From Legionella qingyii (GTDB lineage Bacteria > Pseudomonadota > Gammaproteobacteria > Legionellales > Legionellaceae), in the NCBI RefSeq assembly GCF_003184185.1, contig NZ_QHJG01000017.1, positions 1-64,000 of the forward strand: DNA of 64,000 bases. Reading direction: 5' to 3'. Positions 52,226 to 62,887 of the stretch are shown piece by piece. Position numbers and translations under genes: made by a program. Numbering within the stretch: the stretch's first letter is position 1; each line of letters opens with the position of its first letter. The notes beneath the pieces are model-generated. The model searched no databases. It was not told the origin of the DNA and worked only from the letters and a program-made list of their open reading frames with translations.

Positions 52226-54520
52226 TTATTTCATTGCCTCTAGTTCTTCCTTGGTAGAATAACCACATCCATCCTGTGGGCATAGGATTTGTCGACCGAA
52301 TTTTTTGCTTTCTTTCACAGTCAAAATTGGCCAACTGCAGTTTGGGCATGGATGGTTAATCGGTTCATTCCACAACGCATAATCGCATTTAGGATAATTA
52401 CCACAGGAATAGAAAATTTTCCCTTTTCTTGATTTGCGCTGTAGGATTTTTGCTTCGTGGCACTTGGGACATTCCACGCCTGTATCAGCTGGTTTTTCTA
52501 TAGGTTCCATGTGCTTACATTGAGGATAATTACTGCAGCCAATAAAACGGCCATAACGTCCCGTTTTTATATGTAATGAACTGGAACATACTGGACATAC
52601 TCTTCCTTCGACAACTTCAGGTTCATTTTTTTCATTATCCTGACCTGCTATATCTTGGGTGTAATCACACTCTGGATAGCCAGTACAACCAATGAAACGC
52701 CCACGTTTACCTAGTCTTATTGACAACGGTTTTCCACATTTCGGACACTGTTCATCTAAAACTTCAGAGGTTACATCTTTACGCTGTACTTGTTGATCCG
52801 TAGTTGTAATTTGTTGCACAAATGGCTGCCAAAATTCTTCTAAGACCGGAATCCATTCTTTTTCACCCCGCGCAATAGCATCAAGCGTATCTTCAAGTTC
52901 TGCAGTAAATTTATAATCTACGTACCGCGTAAAATAACCCGTCAAAAAGCGGTTTACTATCCGACCAACATCCGTTGGAAAGAATCTTTTCTTATCAACA
53001 ATAACATATTCGCGTTGTTGCAATGTGTGAATAATGGATGCATAAGTTGACGGTCGTCCAATATCATATTCTTCCAGTGCCTTAACCAAAGTTGCTTCCG
53101 AGTATCTTGGTGGCGGCTCTGTGAAGTGTTGATTGGCTAATATGTCCTGTACTTTGACTTTTTCACCGACATTCAATGCAGGTAATAATGAACCTTCATT
53201 TTCATCATCTTTGGTATCATCACGACCTTCTTCATACACCGAGAGGAATCCTGGGAAGGTAATTGTAGAACCATTCGCGCGGAACATATTGCCTTCACCG
53301 CAGCTTAAATCTACAGCAACCGTATCCAATATCGCATCAGCCATTTGGCAGGCTACGGTACGTTTCCAGATTAAACTGTACAGTTTGTATTGATCAGCAG
53401 TTAATGCCGATTGCACCATTTCCGGTGTACGTTTAATCGATGTGGGGCGAATCGCCTCATGTGCTTCTTGAGCATTTTTGGATTTGGTTTTGTAAACTCT
53501 TGGACTTGCAGGACAATTATCGGCACCATAACGTTCCGTAATAAACTGCCGTGTTTCCTCTATTGCTTCCGCCGATAAATTCACCGAATCGGTACGCATA
53601 TAAGAGATAAGACCGACAGTCCCCGTTCCAATATCTATTCCTTCATATAATTGTTGTGCAACCATCATCGACTTTCGCGCGGTAAAACCTAATTTTCGTG
53701 CAGCCTCTTGTTGCAAAGTCGATGTAATAAACGGAGGTGATGGTTTACGCTTGCGTTGTTTTTTCTCGATTTGAGTAACGAGTAAATAGCCGAGGGCTTC
53801 TCGAACCAAATCCTCTTTGATTTGTTGGGCCTGCTCTTCCTTGGTTACCGTAAATTGCTGTAATTTTTCATTTTTGTAATGCGTCAAACGCGCTTCAAAG
53901 GACACCTTTGTATGAATACATTCAGCTAAAATCTTCCAATATTCTTGAGGAATAAAACGTTCGATTTCCTCTTCTCGCTCCACAATAAGTCGCAATGCTG
54001 GACTTTGCACTCGTCCTGCAGAAAGTCCTCTTCGCACTTTTTTCCATAACAGGGGAGATAAATTAAATCCCACCAAATAATCCAACGCGCGCCGCGCCTG
54101 TTGTGCATTGACTAAATCCATCGAAATAGAACGTGGGTTATTTATTGCATCCTGAATTGCTGATTTAGTAATTTCATTGAAAAAAATCCGGTGAATGGGC
54201 TTATCTTTTGTTAGATTTTTTTCTTTCATTAATTCATAAATATGCCAGGAAATGGCTTCGCCTTCTCGATCAGGGTCCGTTGCGAGCAATAAGGAATCTG
54301 ACTTTTTGAGCATTTTGGCAATCGTTTCGATATGACGTGAGTTCTTTTCAATAGGAACATACGTCATGGCAAAATGATTTTCGGGATTAACGGAGCCCTT
54401 GCGTGCTGGCAAATCACGCACATGTCCATAAGAGGCCACAACCTCATAATCACCACCCAAATATTTTTGAATTGTCTTCGCTTTAGCGGGTGATTCTACA
54501 ATCACCAAATGTTTACTCAT
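52226..54520 (-). CDS. topA: DNA topoisomerase I
   Basis: A 764-aa type IA topoisomerase that relaxes negative supercoils. The TOPRIM domain starts LVIVESPAKAKTI; the active Tyr is in GLISYMRTDSVNLS near residue 305. Four C-terminal zinc-type Cys clusters follow (CPKCGKPL, CPVCSSSL, CPKCHEAK, CPNCSWP). It is the housekeeping enzyme; the smg-dprA genes lie upstream on the same strand. Confidence 0.97.
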   Translation of the reverse strand: MSKHLVIVESPAKAKTIQKYLGGDYEVVASYGHVRDLPARKGSVNPENHFAMTYVPIEKNSRHIETIAKMLKKSDSLLLATDPDREGEAISWHIYELMKEKNLTKDKPIHRIFFNEITKSAIQDAINNPRSISMDLVNAQQARRALDYLVGFNLSPLLWKKVRRGLSAGRVQSPALRLIVEREEEIERFIPQEYWKILAECIHTKVSFEARLTHYKNEKLQQFTVTKEEQAQQIKEDLVREALGYLLVTQIEKKQRKRKPSPPFITSTLQQEAARKLGFTARKSMMVAQQLYEGIDIGTGTVGLISYMRTDSVNLSAEAIEETRQFITERYGADNCPASPRVYKTKSKNAQEAHEAIRPTSIKRTPEMVQSALTADQYKLYSLIWKRTVACQMADAILDTVAVDLSCGEGNMFRANGSTITFPGFLSVYEEGRDDTKDDENEGSLLPALNVGEKVKVQDILANQHFTEPPPRYSEATLVKALEEYDIGRPSTYASIIHTLQQREYVIVDKKRFFPTDVGRIVNRFLTGYFTRYVDYKFTAELEDTLDAIARGEKEWIPVLEEFWQPFVQQITTTDQQVQRKDVTSEVLDEQCPKCGKPLSIRLGKRGRFIGCTGYPECDYTQDIAGQDNEKNEPEVVEGRVCPVCSSSLHIKTGRYGRFIGCSNYPQCKHMEPIEKPADTGVECPKCHEAKILQRKSRKGKIFYSCGNYPKCDYALWNEPINHPCPNCSWPILTVKESKKFGRQILCPQDGCGYSTKEELEAMK

Positions 54521-54652
54521 ATAACGTTAACCTTATCCTTTTCACTTCATCCCTAAGCATCAAAAATACCCGTGCTTAAGAGCAAACACGGTATAATGGT
54601 GCTGAAAATGAAATATCACCAACTTCTAGTAATATAGGTAATAGACGATCTT

Positions 54653-55090
54653 TTAATGAATTGTCAATTCATCTTCTGATTGATAAAGAACTAAATCAAG
54701 AAAAGCCAATTGTTCTTCATTCAAAGAACTCGATAATGCATTTCTTATAGTCCATTTGGTCTCTTGAAGAGTTACGATACGAGATTCAGAAAATTGCAAT
54801 TGATTCATAATCATTTCAAATGATTCTGGATTAAGAACTTTCCATAATTTCATACGCATGAGAAATTGATAACTGGCCTTAGTCAGTTTCATTTGCTCAT
54901 CATACGTAAAGACTCGTGTTGATGTATGTTGTTGTAATTTCAAATGTAAAACTTGTTCTTCAGAAGCTAAGTTTTCATCCTCATTTAGTTGTTCCGATGC
55001 ATCCTGATCAGCGGTTTTATGGCTTTCTTGCAGCTGGGTAAGACTTTGTTCAAATAAACTCAATAACATCTCAAATAAGTTATCTTTCAT
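54653..55090 (-). CDS. smg: Smg-family protein (DUF494)
   Basis: A 145-aa acidic, helical protein (DNLFEMLLSLFEQ start; RIVTLQETKWTIRNAL). The place between dprA and topA is the usual one for smg in gammaproteobacteria. Function is not established. It starts 3 bp after dprA ends. Confidence 0.88.
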   Translation of the reverse strand: MKDNLFEMLLSLFEQSLTQLQESHKTADQDASEQLNEDENLASEEQVLHLKLQQHTSTRVFTYDEQMKLTKASYQFLMRMKLWKVLNPESFEMIMNQLQFSESRIVTLQETKWTIRNALSSSLNEEQLAFLDLVLYQSEDELTIH

Positions 55091-55093
55091 ATA

Positions 55094-56167
55094 CTAACAC
55101 CTCATATAGCCACCGGGCACAGATACAACAGCCCCATTTAATTCTAATTCTGCAAGCTCACTAGTGACTTGCTCAACGGTGCATCCGCTACGTAAAATGA
55201 TCTGATCCACTGTAGTCATTTCAAAGCCAATGAACTTTACTAGGTTTTTATTCCCGCTGGCAAGAGGTAAAATAGCTTTATCAGTTGTTTGCTGTTCCGA
55301 ATCAATCCGTAACTCTTCAAGAACATCGGCAACTGAAGTAACTAATTTGGCTCCTTGCTGCAACAGGTAATGACACCCTCGAGCCAGAGGATTATGAATG
55401 GAGCCTGGAATCGCTAAAACATCTCGGTTTTGTTCCAAAGCCATTCGCGCTGTGATTAACGAACCACTCTTGATTGCTGACTCAACAACCAAAATGCACA
55501 ATGATAAACCACTTATTATACGATTTCTCCGGGGGAAATGTCCAGAGATAGGAGGGCTTTTCAAGGGGAATTCGCTCATTAATAGGCCATTTTGAGCAAT
55601 TTCGTGCGACAATGAGCGATGCCGATGAGGATAAATGCGATCGACTCCTGTACCCAGCACCGCAATTGTTTGTCCCCCTGCCTCCAAACAACCTTGATGG
55701 GCTTGGGCATCAATACCTAAAGCCAAACCACTCACAATAGTCACGCCATGTGAAGCGATCTCCTTTGCAAATTGCCGTGCGTTTTCACTTCCAGTTACAG
55801 TCGGATTACGACTACCTACCACAGCTAATTTGGGTTGATTTAAACAAGCAAGCTGGCCTTTTGCATACAAAACAATGGGGGGATCCATAATTTCCTTCAA
55901 TAAAGGAGGGTATTCAGAGGAGTCCCAAGTAAGTAGATGATGATCGTCTGCTGCCGCCAACCAACTTAAATCTTCTTGAATCACATTCATATCGAAGTGA
56001 GCGATAGTATGCGCCAGGGCCTGCGGTAAGCCCGCTTGCTCGAGTTCCATTGCTGAAAGCTGGAACATGTGCTGCAAATCAGGCCAACGCTTTTGTAGTT
56101 TGGCTACAGTGCGCGGTCCAACTCGTTCCATTCGGTTTAATGCAAGATAATAAGGTAAATTACTCAT
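55094..56167 (-). CDS. dprA: DprA, DNA-processing protein
   Basis: A 357-aa protein that loads RecA on incoming single-stranded DNA during transformation. The Rossmann-like core shows VVGSRNPTVTGS, VSGLALGIDAQAHQG and VLGTGVDRIYP; an N-terminal SAM-like domain and a C-terminal winged helix (VEQVTSELAELELNGAV) complete it. It overlaps the LysM gene by 4 bp. Confidence 0.96.
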   Translation of the reverse strand: MSNLPYYLALNRMERVGPRTVAKLQKRWPDLQHMFQLSAMELEQAGLPQALAHTIAHFDMNVIQEDLSWLAAADDHHLLTWDSSEYPPLLKEIMDPPIVLYAKGQLACLNQPKLAVVGSRNPTVTGSENARQFAKEIASHGVTIVSGLALGIDAQAHQGCLEAGGQTIAVLGTGVDRIYPHRHRSLSHEIAQNGLLMSEFPLKSPPISGHFPRRNRIISGLSLCILVVESAIKSGSLITARMALEQNRDVLAIPGSIHNPLARGCHYLLQQGAKLVTSVADVLEELRIDSEQQTTDKAILPLASGNKNLVKFIGFEMTTVDQIILRSGCTVEQVTSELAELELNGAVVSVPGGYMRC

Positions 56168-57201
56168 GGATTAGCCACATAATTTAATAAATAAACTGCG
56201 CGTGTTGAACGAACAATCAAGGCGAAACTGGTTTTGCTAAATACCCGAAATACCATAAGCTCGCCAATACGCTCAGGCGGTAATAAAATAGGCATGAGAG
56301 GATTTTTAGGGTCATTAACGGTGCCTGACTCTCTATAGATACCCAGAACATCCCCAGCTTCCAATCCATCACGGGCACCCAAACTAATCACCGCCACACC
56401 ACCAGCAGCTTCCTCGACATTCCCGTTAGGCATCCCATTAGGCATATCAATGATATATCCTCTTACGAGAAATAGAGGAGCTTTAGGCTCAAAGAACAAA
56501 TTAAATTCAGGGCTATTATTAATCAGAACACTATCGTGAACTCGAATACCTTCATTAATGCTGGTTAATAAAATAGTTGCTGGCTCACCGCCCGCAATCA
56601 ACTCTGCATAACCTACCAGATCAGCTCGATATCCCAAGAGCTCTTTAGTTTTTGGATCCACATAATCTTTCCCCCCTCTGAAAATGGAATAAGCAGGAAT
56701 GCTCCCCGGAGGTATTTCTCGAGATGGATGCAATCCTTGAACATAGGCCTCATCCCCTTGACCACCCATCATGTGCTCTCCTACTAACGCAACAATGTAA
56801 GGTGCTCGACTGACCACATCCTGATCCAATATCAAGGATTCATTTAAAAAAGGCTTAATATCGCTTAAAGGTATCGCAGGAATGGGCTCATCTAAAGGTA
56901 AGGGCCGAACATTGGGTGATAATTTAATTGTGCCATTTGATAATACCTTAAGGTAAGGTTTGGTTTTAGAATAACTTAAAACGAGCACTGCACCAGGGTA
57001 TAAACGATTGGGATTTTTTATCTCAGGGTTGGCATGCCAGAGTTCCTTCCACTCCCAAGGATTATTTAGGTAACGATTGGCTATGGTCCATAAACTATCA
57101 CCCGGTTGAACAACATAACGTGCCGGAGCATCTTTTTTTAAGCTTAGAGCATAGTTTAAATTAGCGAGGGAAAAAAAGAATATAAAGAGAATAAATCTCA
57201 T
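56164..57201 (-). CDS. LysM-domain envelope protein
   Basis: About 345 residues; the Met at 57201 begins a signal peptide (FILFIFFFSLANLNYALS) and has AAAGGA upstream. A LysM domain follows (VVQPGDSLWTIANRYLNNPWEW), then a beta-rich region. It would bind peptidoglycan. It sits upstream of dprA, as commonly seen in gammaproteobacteria, and is divergent from def. Confidence 0.92.
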   Translation of the reverse strand: MRFILFIFFFSLANLNYALSLKKDAPARYVVQPGDSLWTIANRYLNNPWEWKELWHANPEIKNPNRLYPGAVLVLSYSKTKPYLKVLSNGTIKLSPNVRPLPLDEPIPAIPLSDIKPFLNESLILDQDVVSRAPYIVALVGEHMMGGQGDEAYVQGLHPSREIPPGSIPAYSIFRGGKDYVDPKTKELLGYRADLVGYAELIAGGEPATILLTSINEGIRVHDSVLINNSPEFNLFFEPKAPLFLVRGYIIDMPNGMPNGNVEEAAGGVAVISLGARDGLEAGDVLGIYRESGTVNDPKNPLMPILLPPERIGELMVFRVFSKTSFALIVRSTRAVYLLNYVANP

Positions 57202-57292
57202 TAGAGTCAATCCTTTGTTGGAATATCTTGCAGCCTTACAATATATGAAGGATAATATTAACATGATATTTGTACACAGAACCAGATAAACA

Positions 57293-57802
57293 ATGGCTAT
57301 TCATACGATTCTATATTTACCTGACTCTCGATTAAGAGATGTTGCAAAACCGGTTATGCATTTTGATGATAAATTGCAAACGTTAATCGACGATATGTTT
57401 GAAACGATGTATGACGCACGTGGTGTCGGACTGGCAGCACCTCAAATTGGTGTGAGTTTGCGTTTGTCTGTGATTGATATTACGGGAGATAAGCAGAATC
57501 AATTGGTTATCATCAATCCAGAAATCATTACTTCTGAAGGCGAACAAAAATTTGAAGAGGGATGTCTTTCTGTCCCAGGTGCTTATGATACAGTTATTCG
57601 CGCAGAAAAGGTTACTGTAAAAGCTTTAGATAGAAACGGAAACCCTTTTGAGATTAAAGCAGAAGGCCTGCTCGCTGAATGTTTGCAACATGAAATTGAT
57701 CATATGAATGGCAAACTGTTCATTGACCTACTTTCCCCATTGAAAAAAGCTATGGCACGAAAAAAATTAGATAAATTCAAGCGTCAACATGCACGTAAAT
57801 AA
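57293..57802 (+). CDS. def: Peptide deformylase
   Basis: A 169-aa iron enzyme removing formyl groups from new proteins. All three motifs are present: GVGLAAPQIG near 44, EGCLSVP near 90 and QHEIDHMNGKLF near 133. It opens the def-fmt-rsmB operon. Confidence 0.97.
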   Translation: MAIHTILYLPDSRLRDVAKPVMHFDDKLQTLIDDMFETMYDARGVGLAAPQIGVSLRLSVIDITGDKQNQLVIINPEIITSEGEQKFEEGCLSVPGAYDTVIRAEKVTVKALDRNGNPFEIKAEGLLAECLQHEIDHMNGKLFIDLLSPLKKAMARKKLDKFKRQHARK

Positions 57803-57878
57803 GTCTTGTATTTTCCATAAGATTATTCATTAAGATACGTCCTCTAAAGACGATCCTTGATCGAAACAGGTAGTTACC

Positions 57879-58820
57879 ATGAGCACATTGAATATCGTTT
57901 TTGCTGGAACTCCAGAATTTGGCTTGCCTTGTCTTGAGGCATTATTGCATTCAAAACATCATATTAAAGCAATCTATACGCAACCTGACCGTCCTGCTGG
58001 ACGTGGTAGAAAATTACAAGCTTCTGCAGTGAAAGAATGGGCTTTAAACCAGAAAATTCCAGTCTATCAACCGGTGAATTTCAAGAATCCTGAGGCAATT
58101 GCAGAGCTTGCCGCATTAAAGCCAGACGTCATGGTTGTTATTGCTTATGGATTAATTTTACCTAAAGCAGTGCTTGAAATCCCTCGCTTAGGCTGTATTA
58201 ATGTGCATGCCTCCTTGTTGCCTCGCTGGCGTGGTGCCTCCCCTATCCAGTCAGTTCTACTGCATGGCGATACAGAATCTGGAGTAACGATTATGCAAAT
58301 GGATGCAGGTATGGATACAGGCGCGATGCTTCATAAAGTTGCCTGCCCTATAACTGCATCAGAAACCGCGCAAACGTTACATGACAAGCTGGCACAGATC
58401 TCTGCGCAACCTTTATTGCAAACCCTGGATGAATTAGCTGCTCAAGCCGCAAAACCCGAAATCCAAAATAATGAATTAGCCACTTATGCCAGCAAAATTA
58501 ACAAAGAAGATGCGTGCATCAATTGGCAACACTCCGCAGCAGAAATTGATCGAAAAATCCGCGCGTTCAATCCTTGGCCAATCGCCTATACAACCCTCGG
58601 AGAGGAAACTTTGCGCATTCATCAAGCTAAAGTCGTAGACCAATCATTTTCACAAGCGCCAGGCACAGTCATTAGTATCGATAAAAAAGGCATGTTGATT
58701 GCTACAGGAGACCAAAGTTTGCTTGTAGAACGAATCCAACTTCCAGGTGCCAAAGTGATCTCCATTGCCGATTGGTTAAATTCATCTAAAGCACAAGTAC
58801 ATGCAGGATTTGTGTTTTAA
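57879..58820 (+). CDS. fmt: Methionyl-tRNA formyltransferase
   Basis: A 313-aa enzyme formylating initiator tRNA. The start ([16 protein letters not shown]), the catalytic [13 protein letters not shown] region near 110 and the C-terminal domain ([11 protein letters not shown]) are intact. It overlaps rsmB by one base. Confidence 0.97.
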   Translation: MSTLNIVFAGTPEFGLPCLEALLHSKHHIKAIYTQPDRPAGRGRKLQASAVKEWALNQKIPVYQPVNFKNPEAIAELAALKPDVMVVIAYGLILPKAVLEIPRLGCINVHASLLPRWRGASPIQSVLLHGDTESGVTIMQMDAGMDTGAMLHKVACPITASETAQTLHDKLAQISAQPLLQTLDELAAQAAKPEIQNNELATYASKINKEDACINWQHSAAEIDRKIRAFNPWPIAYTTLGEETLRIHQAKVVDQSFSQAPGTVISIDKKGMLIATGDQSLLVERIQLPGAKVISIADWLNSSKAQVHAGFVF

Positions 58821-60106
58821 TGAACAAGAATGAACGACTGCACGCCTTAAAAATTTTAACCCAGTTATTGACTGATAAATCATCCTTATCCCAGCTTATG
58901 CCTGCAACAGCCGAAGCTACACCAATGACTAAAGAGATTTGCTTTGGCTTTTGCCGTCATTATTTTCGTTTACAAGCCTTAGCAGAATGTTTGCTTCAAA
59001 AAAGACCAAAAGAACTGGAAATTTGGATTGCATTACTCATTGGCCTTTATCAATTGCACTACATGCAGGTACCTGATTATGCTGTAGTAAAAGAAACGGT
59101 ATCCTTACTTGAAAAAATCAAAAAACCATGGGCAAAGGGGTTGGTTAATGCTGTTTTGCGCAATTTCTGCCGCCAGCAAAATGAAATTCTGGACCGCCTG
59201 AGCAAGGATCCCCGATTTATTCATGGTCAGCCCCAATGGTTACTGGAACGCTTGCAAACAGATTGGCCTGATAACTGGCAAGCAATCGCCCAAGCAAACG
59301 ATATGCATCCGCCCATGACATTACGTGTTAATGTGCAAAAAAATTCTGTTACTGAATACTTACAGATTTTAAATGAAGCAGGCTTTGCCGCTAAACCTCA
59401 TCTTATTGCAGCTGAAGGGATTACTCTAACCAAACCTTGCGATGTACGCCAACTTCCCGGATTTGCAGAGGGTCGAGTTTCTGTGCAAGACGGTGCAGCG
59501 CAATTAGCAGCTTCTTTACTGTCTTTAAAACCTGGGTTACGTGTTCTCGATGCCTGCTGTGCTCCTGGAGGAAAAACCTGTCATATTCTAGAAAAGGAAC
59601 CAAACCTGTCTGTATGTATTGCTCTGGACGTTGATCCGAAACGATTGAAACGCGTTCAAGAAAACTTAGATCGCCTTCAATTGCATGCCAATTTAGTAGA
59701 AGGTGATGCATTAACCCCTGCCACGTGGTGGGATGGCCAACTCTTTGATCGTATTTTATTAGATGCCCCTTGTTCTGCAACAGGCGTCATTCGACGCCAC
59801 TCGGACATTAAGCTGTTACGGAACGACGAGGAAATCGTTACCATAACTAAAATCCAACATAACATGTTGAATTGCTTATGGCCCTTACTCGCAAAAGGTG
59901 GGTTACTGCTTTATGCCACCTGTTCGGTGATGTCCGCTGAAAATGAGCAGCAAATCGCAAATTTTGTTGCAACCCATCCAGACTGTACGATAATTAAAGA
60001 ACCTAGGGCATGGGGCCACGCTACTGGACATGGTCAACAAATTTTACCGGGAGAACAAGATATGGATGGATTTTTCTATGCAGTGCTATTTAAGGATAAA
60101 AAATGA
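58820..60106 (+). CDS. rsmB: 16S rRNA m5C967 methyltransferase
   Basis: A 428-aa enzyme (also sun). An NusB-like N-terminal domain precedes the methyltransferase: CCAPGGKTCH near 247, DAPCSATGVIRRH near 316 and YATCSV near 370, with both catalytic Cys. It overlaps fmt and the next gene. Confidence 0.95.
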   Translation: MNKNERLHALKILTQLLTDKSSLSQLMPATAEATPMTKEICFGFCRHYFRLQALAECLLQKRPKELEIWIALLIGLYQLHYMQVPDYAVVKETVSLLEKIKKPWAKGLVNAVLRNFCRQQNEILDRLSKDPRFIHGQPQWLLERLQTDWPDNWQAIAQANDMHPPMTLRVNVQKNSVTEYLQILNEAGFAAKPHLIAAEGITLTKPCDVRQLPGFAEGRVSVQDGAAQLAASLLSLKPGLRVLDACCAPGGKTCHILEKEPNLSVCIALDVDPKRLKRVQENLDRLQLHANLVEGDALTPATWWDGQLFDRILLDAPCSATGVIRRHSDIKLLRNDEEIVTITKIQHNMLNCLWPLLAKGGLLLYATCSVMSAENEQQIANFVATHPDCTIIKEPRAWGHATGHGQQILPGEQDMDGFFYAVLFKDKK

Positions 60107-60858
60107 CAATCAATTGGCCTGTAATCACTGTTTTGTTCTGCTTATCCATCCCTGGGGTAGTCATTGCAATCAAACGATTGATTTATTTTTTATTGCCTGA
60201 TAACTCCGAAGAACTAAAAAAAAGGATGAGTCGGTTTGCCATTTTGCAAACCTTATTCATGATCTTTATCCTAAGTTTTGCAGGCGCCGTGTTATCTCCT
60301 GCGACGGGATTACATGATACAAAACTTGAGGCACTGTTACAGGGTACAGCAGGAATAAGTGTATTACTTCCTATTTTACTACCTACTGTTTTGTATGCCT
60401 TTTTTGGACTAATGTTTTTTTTAGTTCTCTATTATGGTCTCATCGCACGCATCATCGATAAGAACAACATGAAAGTCATGACTCATCTACGCACAGCCCT
60501 TGGTGTTGATGGCTGTGTTCTTTATGGCGGGGTAGCAGAAGAAATTATTGGGCGATGGGGGTTAATGAACCTTGCAACCTTTTTCGCATTACTCTTTACA
60601 AAGCAATTTCCTAACTTGATCATCTGGATTTCAATGCTTATTAGTGGATTGGTATTAGCAATAAGCCAACTTCCTGCGTACCTTGCTGCCGGTTGTACTT
60701 CAAACCGACGTTTCATTTACTCGCTGATCACACTTAGCCTTTGTCAATCATTACTTTTTGGATATTTATTTTGGCAACATGGGCTTATTGCAGCGATTTT
60801 GGCTCATATGTTATTCCATATAGGCTGGGCAGCATTTGAAAACGTAAAAAAATCGTAA
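60103..60858 (+). CDS. CPBP/CAAX-type membrane protease
   Basis: A 251-aa polytopic membrane protein with the Abi/CPBP motifs AEEIIGRWGLM near residue 148 and a late HMLFHIGW. Such proteins are intramembrane metallopeptidases; the substrate is unknown. It overlaps rsmB by 4 bp. Confidence 0.85.
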   Translation: MTINWPVITVLFCLSIPGVVIAIKRLIYFLLPDNSEELKKRMSRFAILQTLFMIFILSFAGAVLSPATGLHDTKLEALLQGTAGISVLLPILLPTVLYAFFGLMFFLVLYYGLIARIIDKNNMKVMTHLRTALGVDGCVLYGGVAEEIIGRWGLMNLATFFALLFTKQFPNLIIWISMLISGLVLAISQLPAYLAAGCTSNRRFIYSLITLSLCQSLLFGYLFWQHGLIAAILAHMLFHIGWAAFENVKKS

Positions 60859-60936
60859 AGCCTCCCTCCGTTAATCTTGCCTTAACCTTAACCTTTTATC
60901 CTACAAGGGAATGTAGTCAATGTTAGGGGGTAGGAT

Positions 60937-61431
60937 ATGGCCACTTCAAGTAATGAGTTTGCTGCGCTGGTAAATCAATTACACAGCTCACCTAACGATC
61001 ATGTTTTACAACAAGCTGTGCTCCAACATTTACCTAAAATGATCGTTTTAGCTCGAGATAATCCTATGGCTTTATACCATTTAGCCCATATTTATCCACC
61101 AACATCTTCTGAGTACAAACAAACCATGCGCCAGGCCGCGAATTTGAAATGCACTAATGCCATGCTGGTTATGGTGCAAATATTGGGGAACTCAAATGAT
61201 GCCAATGATTTACAAACAGCGACCTATTATTTCAATATGATTAATAAATCTAATGATTCATACATCAAAGAACAAGCTCGATTGCTTTTGGATGAATACC
61301 CTGAACTTTCAAAAACAATAAAAGAGCAAGAGAAACCTAATTTAAGTTATAACCACGCTCGCTTCTTTACACATCAACGGTTAAGAGAAGAACCTGTTGA
61401 GCTTGTTGAAGCTTTAGCATGTAAAGCTTAA
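60937..61431 (+). CDS. Hypothetical 164-aa protein
   Basis: A helical, soluble protein with no recognised family; ALYHLAHIYPPTSSEYKQTMRQAANL is mildly repeat-like (TPR/Sel1-like). AGGGGGTAGG precedes the ATG. The C-terminal tail is Glu-rich (LREEPVELVEAL), which is seen in some Legionella Dot/Icm substrates, but that is not evidence on its own. Confidence 0.72.
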   Translation: MATSSNEFAALVNQLHSSPNDHVLQQAVLQHLPKMIVLARDNPMALYHLAHIYPPTSSEYKQTMRQAANLKCTNAMLVMVQILGNSNDANDLQTATYYFNMINKSNDSYIKEQARLLLDEYPELSKTIKEQEKPNLSYNHARFFTHQRLREEPVELVEALACKA

Positions 61432-61450
61432 TTTTAAATGTCTTAGTCCT

Positions 61451-61555
61451 GGGTGAAAGCAAAGTCCGTAACCCAGACTCTCCATATATTCATCCTCGGG
61501 TTTTGCTATGGGTGAAAGCGGAGCGGTAGCCCCGGAGTCACATTCATTTCCGGGG
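61451..61555. repeat. Imperfect GGGTGAAAGC repeat with hairpin
   Basis: GGGTGAAAGC occurs at 61451-61460 and 61510-61519, each followed by a similar G/T/A-rich and CCC stretch. A 7-bp stem CCCCGGA/TCCGGGG follows (61530-61555). It lies between two convergent genes and may be a dispersed intergenic repeat that also terminates transcription. Confidence 0.45.
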
Positions 61556-61584
61556 TCCGCTGCGCGTCAAGGCTAGGGGATGTT

Positions 61585-62877
61585 TTAAACGATCAAAAAG
61601 CGGAAATTCTTTTGGATCTCATTTAAATCAAATTGATTCAAATACAAAGAAAAACTCATCCACGCACTTAACGCTGCCAAATCTTGAAATGGGGGGGGAA
61701 GATAAACAGGATTGGTTAAAATTCCACGCTCCTTAAGTTCAGTAAGTAAAGGCAAATCGTCAAGCACTAATTTCCCGGTAAATAATAAAGGTATGGACTC
61801 CACATGCTTGCGGCTAATCGCAAAACGGATGTAATTGTAAATCAATACAAAGCCCTTGGCATAAGACAAATCTTTGGTGAAAGGACCACCTGTAGGCGTA
61901 CTTCCTCTAAAGACACGTACTGATTGATTGTAGCTGTCTTCTTCGCTTAGACCACAATCCATAAAATAATTATAAATATCGAGAAAATCTGCCCCTTGTG
62001 TCACCATATCCAAAGCAATTACGCGATTGGTAATCTTTAACATGCGGCTAGGATATGAAGAAAAAGTTACAATCTCCGTAATCACCGCCAAACCTTCCTG
62101 AATGACGCTGCTGGATGGCGAGCCTTTGGAAAGAAAAAAACAATTGGGCTGCATGGAGCCATTTAAGGTTGTTCCAACGTGAACCCAACCTTCATGTACT
62201 TCAAGATAACGAAGATCGCGATCACTAAACATTGCTTGCTGGCTCAATTTAATGCTATCTGCTCCTGCAGAAGCATCCGCAATCATATCATCACTGACCA
62301 TCACAGTTACCTTGCCAGGATGTTTATCAAAAAATTGACCTAAACGCGCTTGCAAAATTTCTTGAGCCTGCTGGGGCGTGTAACGTTTTACATCGGCTTC
62401 AGATTGTAATTGGACACTAAGCCCTGTTAACACATCAAAGAGCAAAGTGCCCATCTCTGACATTCGTGGCCCACCTGCATAGAATACATCGTTTGGACTT
62501 CCATATAATTCCATTGCCAACTCGGAAAATGCAGGGGTACCTCGTTTGGCAAGCATTTGCGTAGCCCGACTGTATTCTTCGCACTGACGGCGTATTAAAC
62601 GAGTTAAAGTAGAATACTGTCCAAGTTGATTCTGGGTATCACGCAAAATAATCCGGAATTCTTCTTGTTTATCATGAACATCGAAAGGTATAGGCTTCTT
62701 ATCGTAATATTCTTTATCAACAACTGGAAGCTTTTTGCCTTTATGTTTAAAAAATTCCTTTTTTATTGATTCATCCCATTTAATACTATCAAGAATCCTG
62801 ATTTTACGCTGCGCTTCCACAATACGCTGCGATAACTCCTGTACAATAAGTAACTCAGCTGATTCTGATGGTGTCAT
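61585..62877 (-). CDS. DUF1704 / QEGLA-motif metallopeptidase-like protein
   Basis: A 430-aa protein of the family named for its QEGLA motif (IQEGLAVITE near 265), with an upstream HEGWVH (near 225) that would bind zinc. The family includes eukaryotic tubulin carboxypeptidases (MATCAP). The bacterial substrate is unknown; its older label is flavohemoglobin expression modulator. It follows the small BamC-like gene on the same strand. Confidence 0.88.
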   Translation of the reverse strand: MTPSESAELLIVQELSQRIVEAQRKIRILDSIKWDESIKKEFFKHKGKKLPVVDKEYYDKKPIPFDVHDKQEEFRIILRDTQNQLGQYSTLTRLIRRQCEEYSRATQMLAKRGTPAFSELAMELYGSPNDVFYAGGPRMSEMGTLLFDVLTGLSVQLQSEADVKRYTPQQAQEILQARLGQFFDKHPGKVTVMVSDDMIADASAGADSIKLSQQAMFSDRDLRYLEVHEGWVHVGTTLNGSMQPNCFFLSKGSPSSSVIQEGLAVITEIVTFSSYPSRMLKITNRVIALDMVTQGADFLDIYNYFMDCGLSEEDSYNQSVRVFRGSTPTGGPFTKDLSYAKGFVLIYNYIRFAISRKHVESIPLLFTGKLVLDDLPLLTELKERGILTNPVYLPPPFQDLAALSAWMSFSLYLNQFDLNEIQKNFRFLIV

Positions 62878-62887
62878 AATAAACCCC

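Noticed and set aside
59421..59780. Antisense frame of 119 codons within rsmB
   Set aside because: Shadow of the rsmB coding frame; rsmB motifs are intact on the other strand.
60937..61431. Calling the 164-aa protein a Dot/Icm effector because of its Glu-rich C terminus
   Set aside because: The signal is too weak alone and no eukaryotic-like domain is visible.
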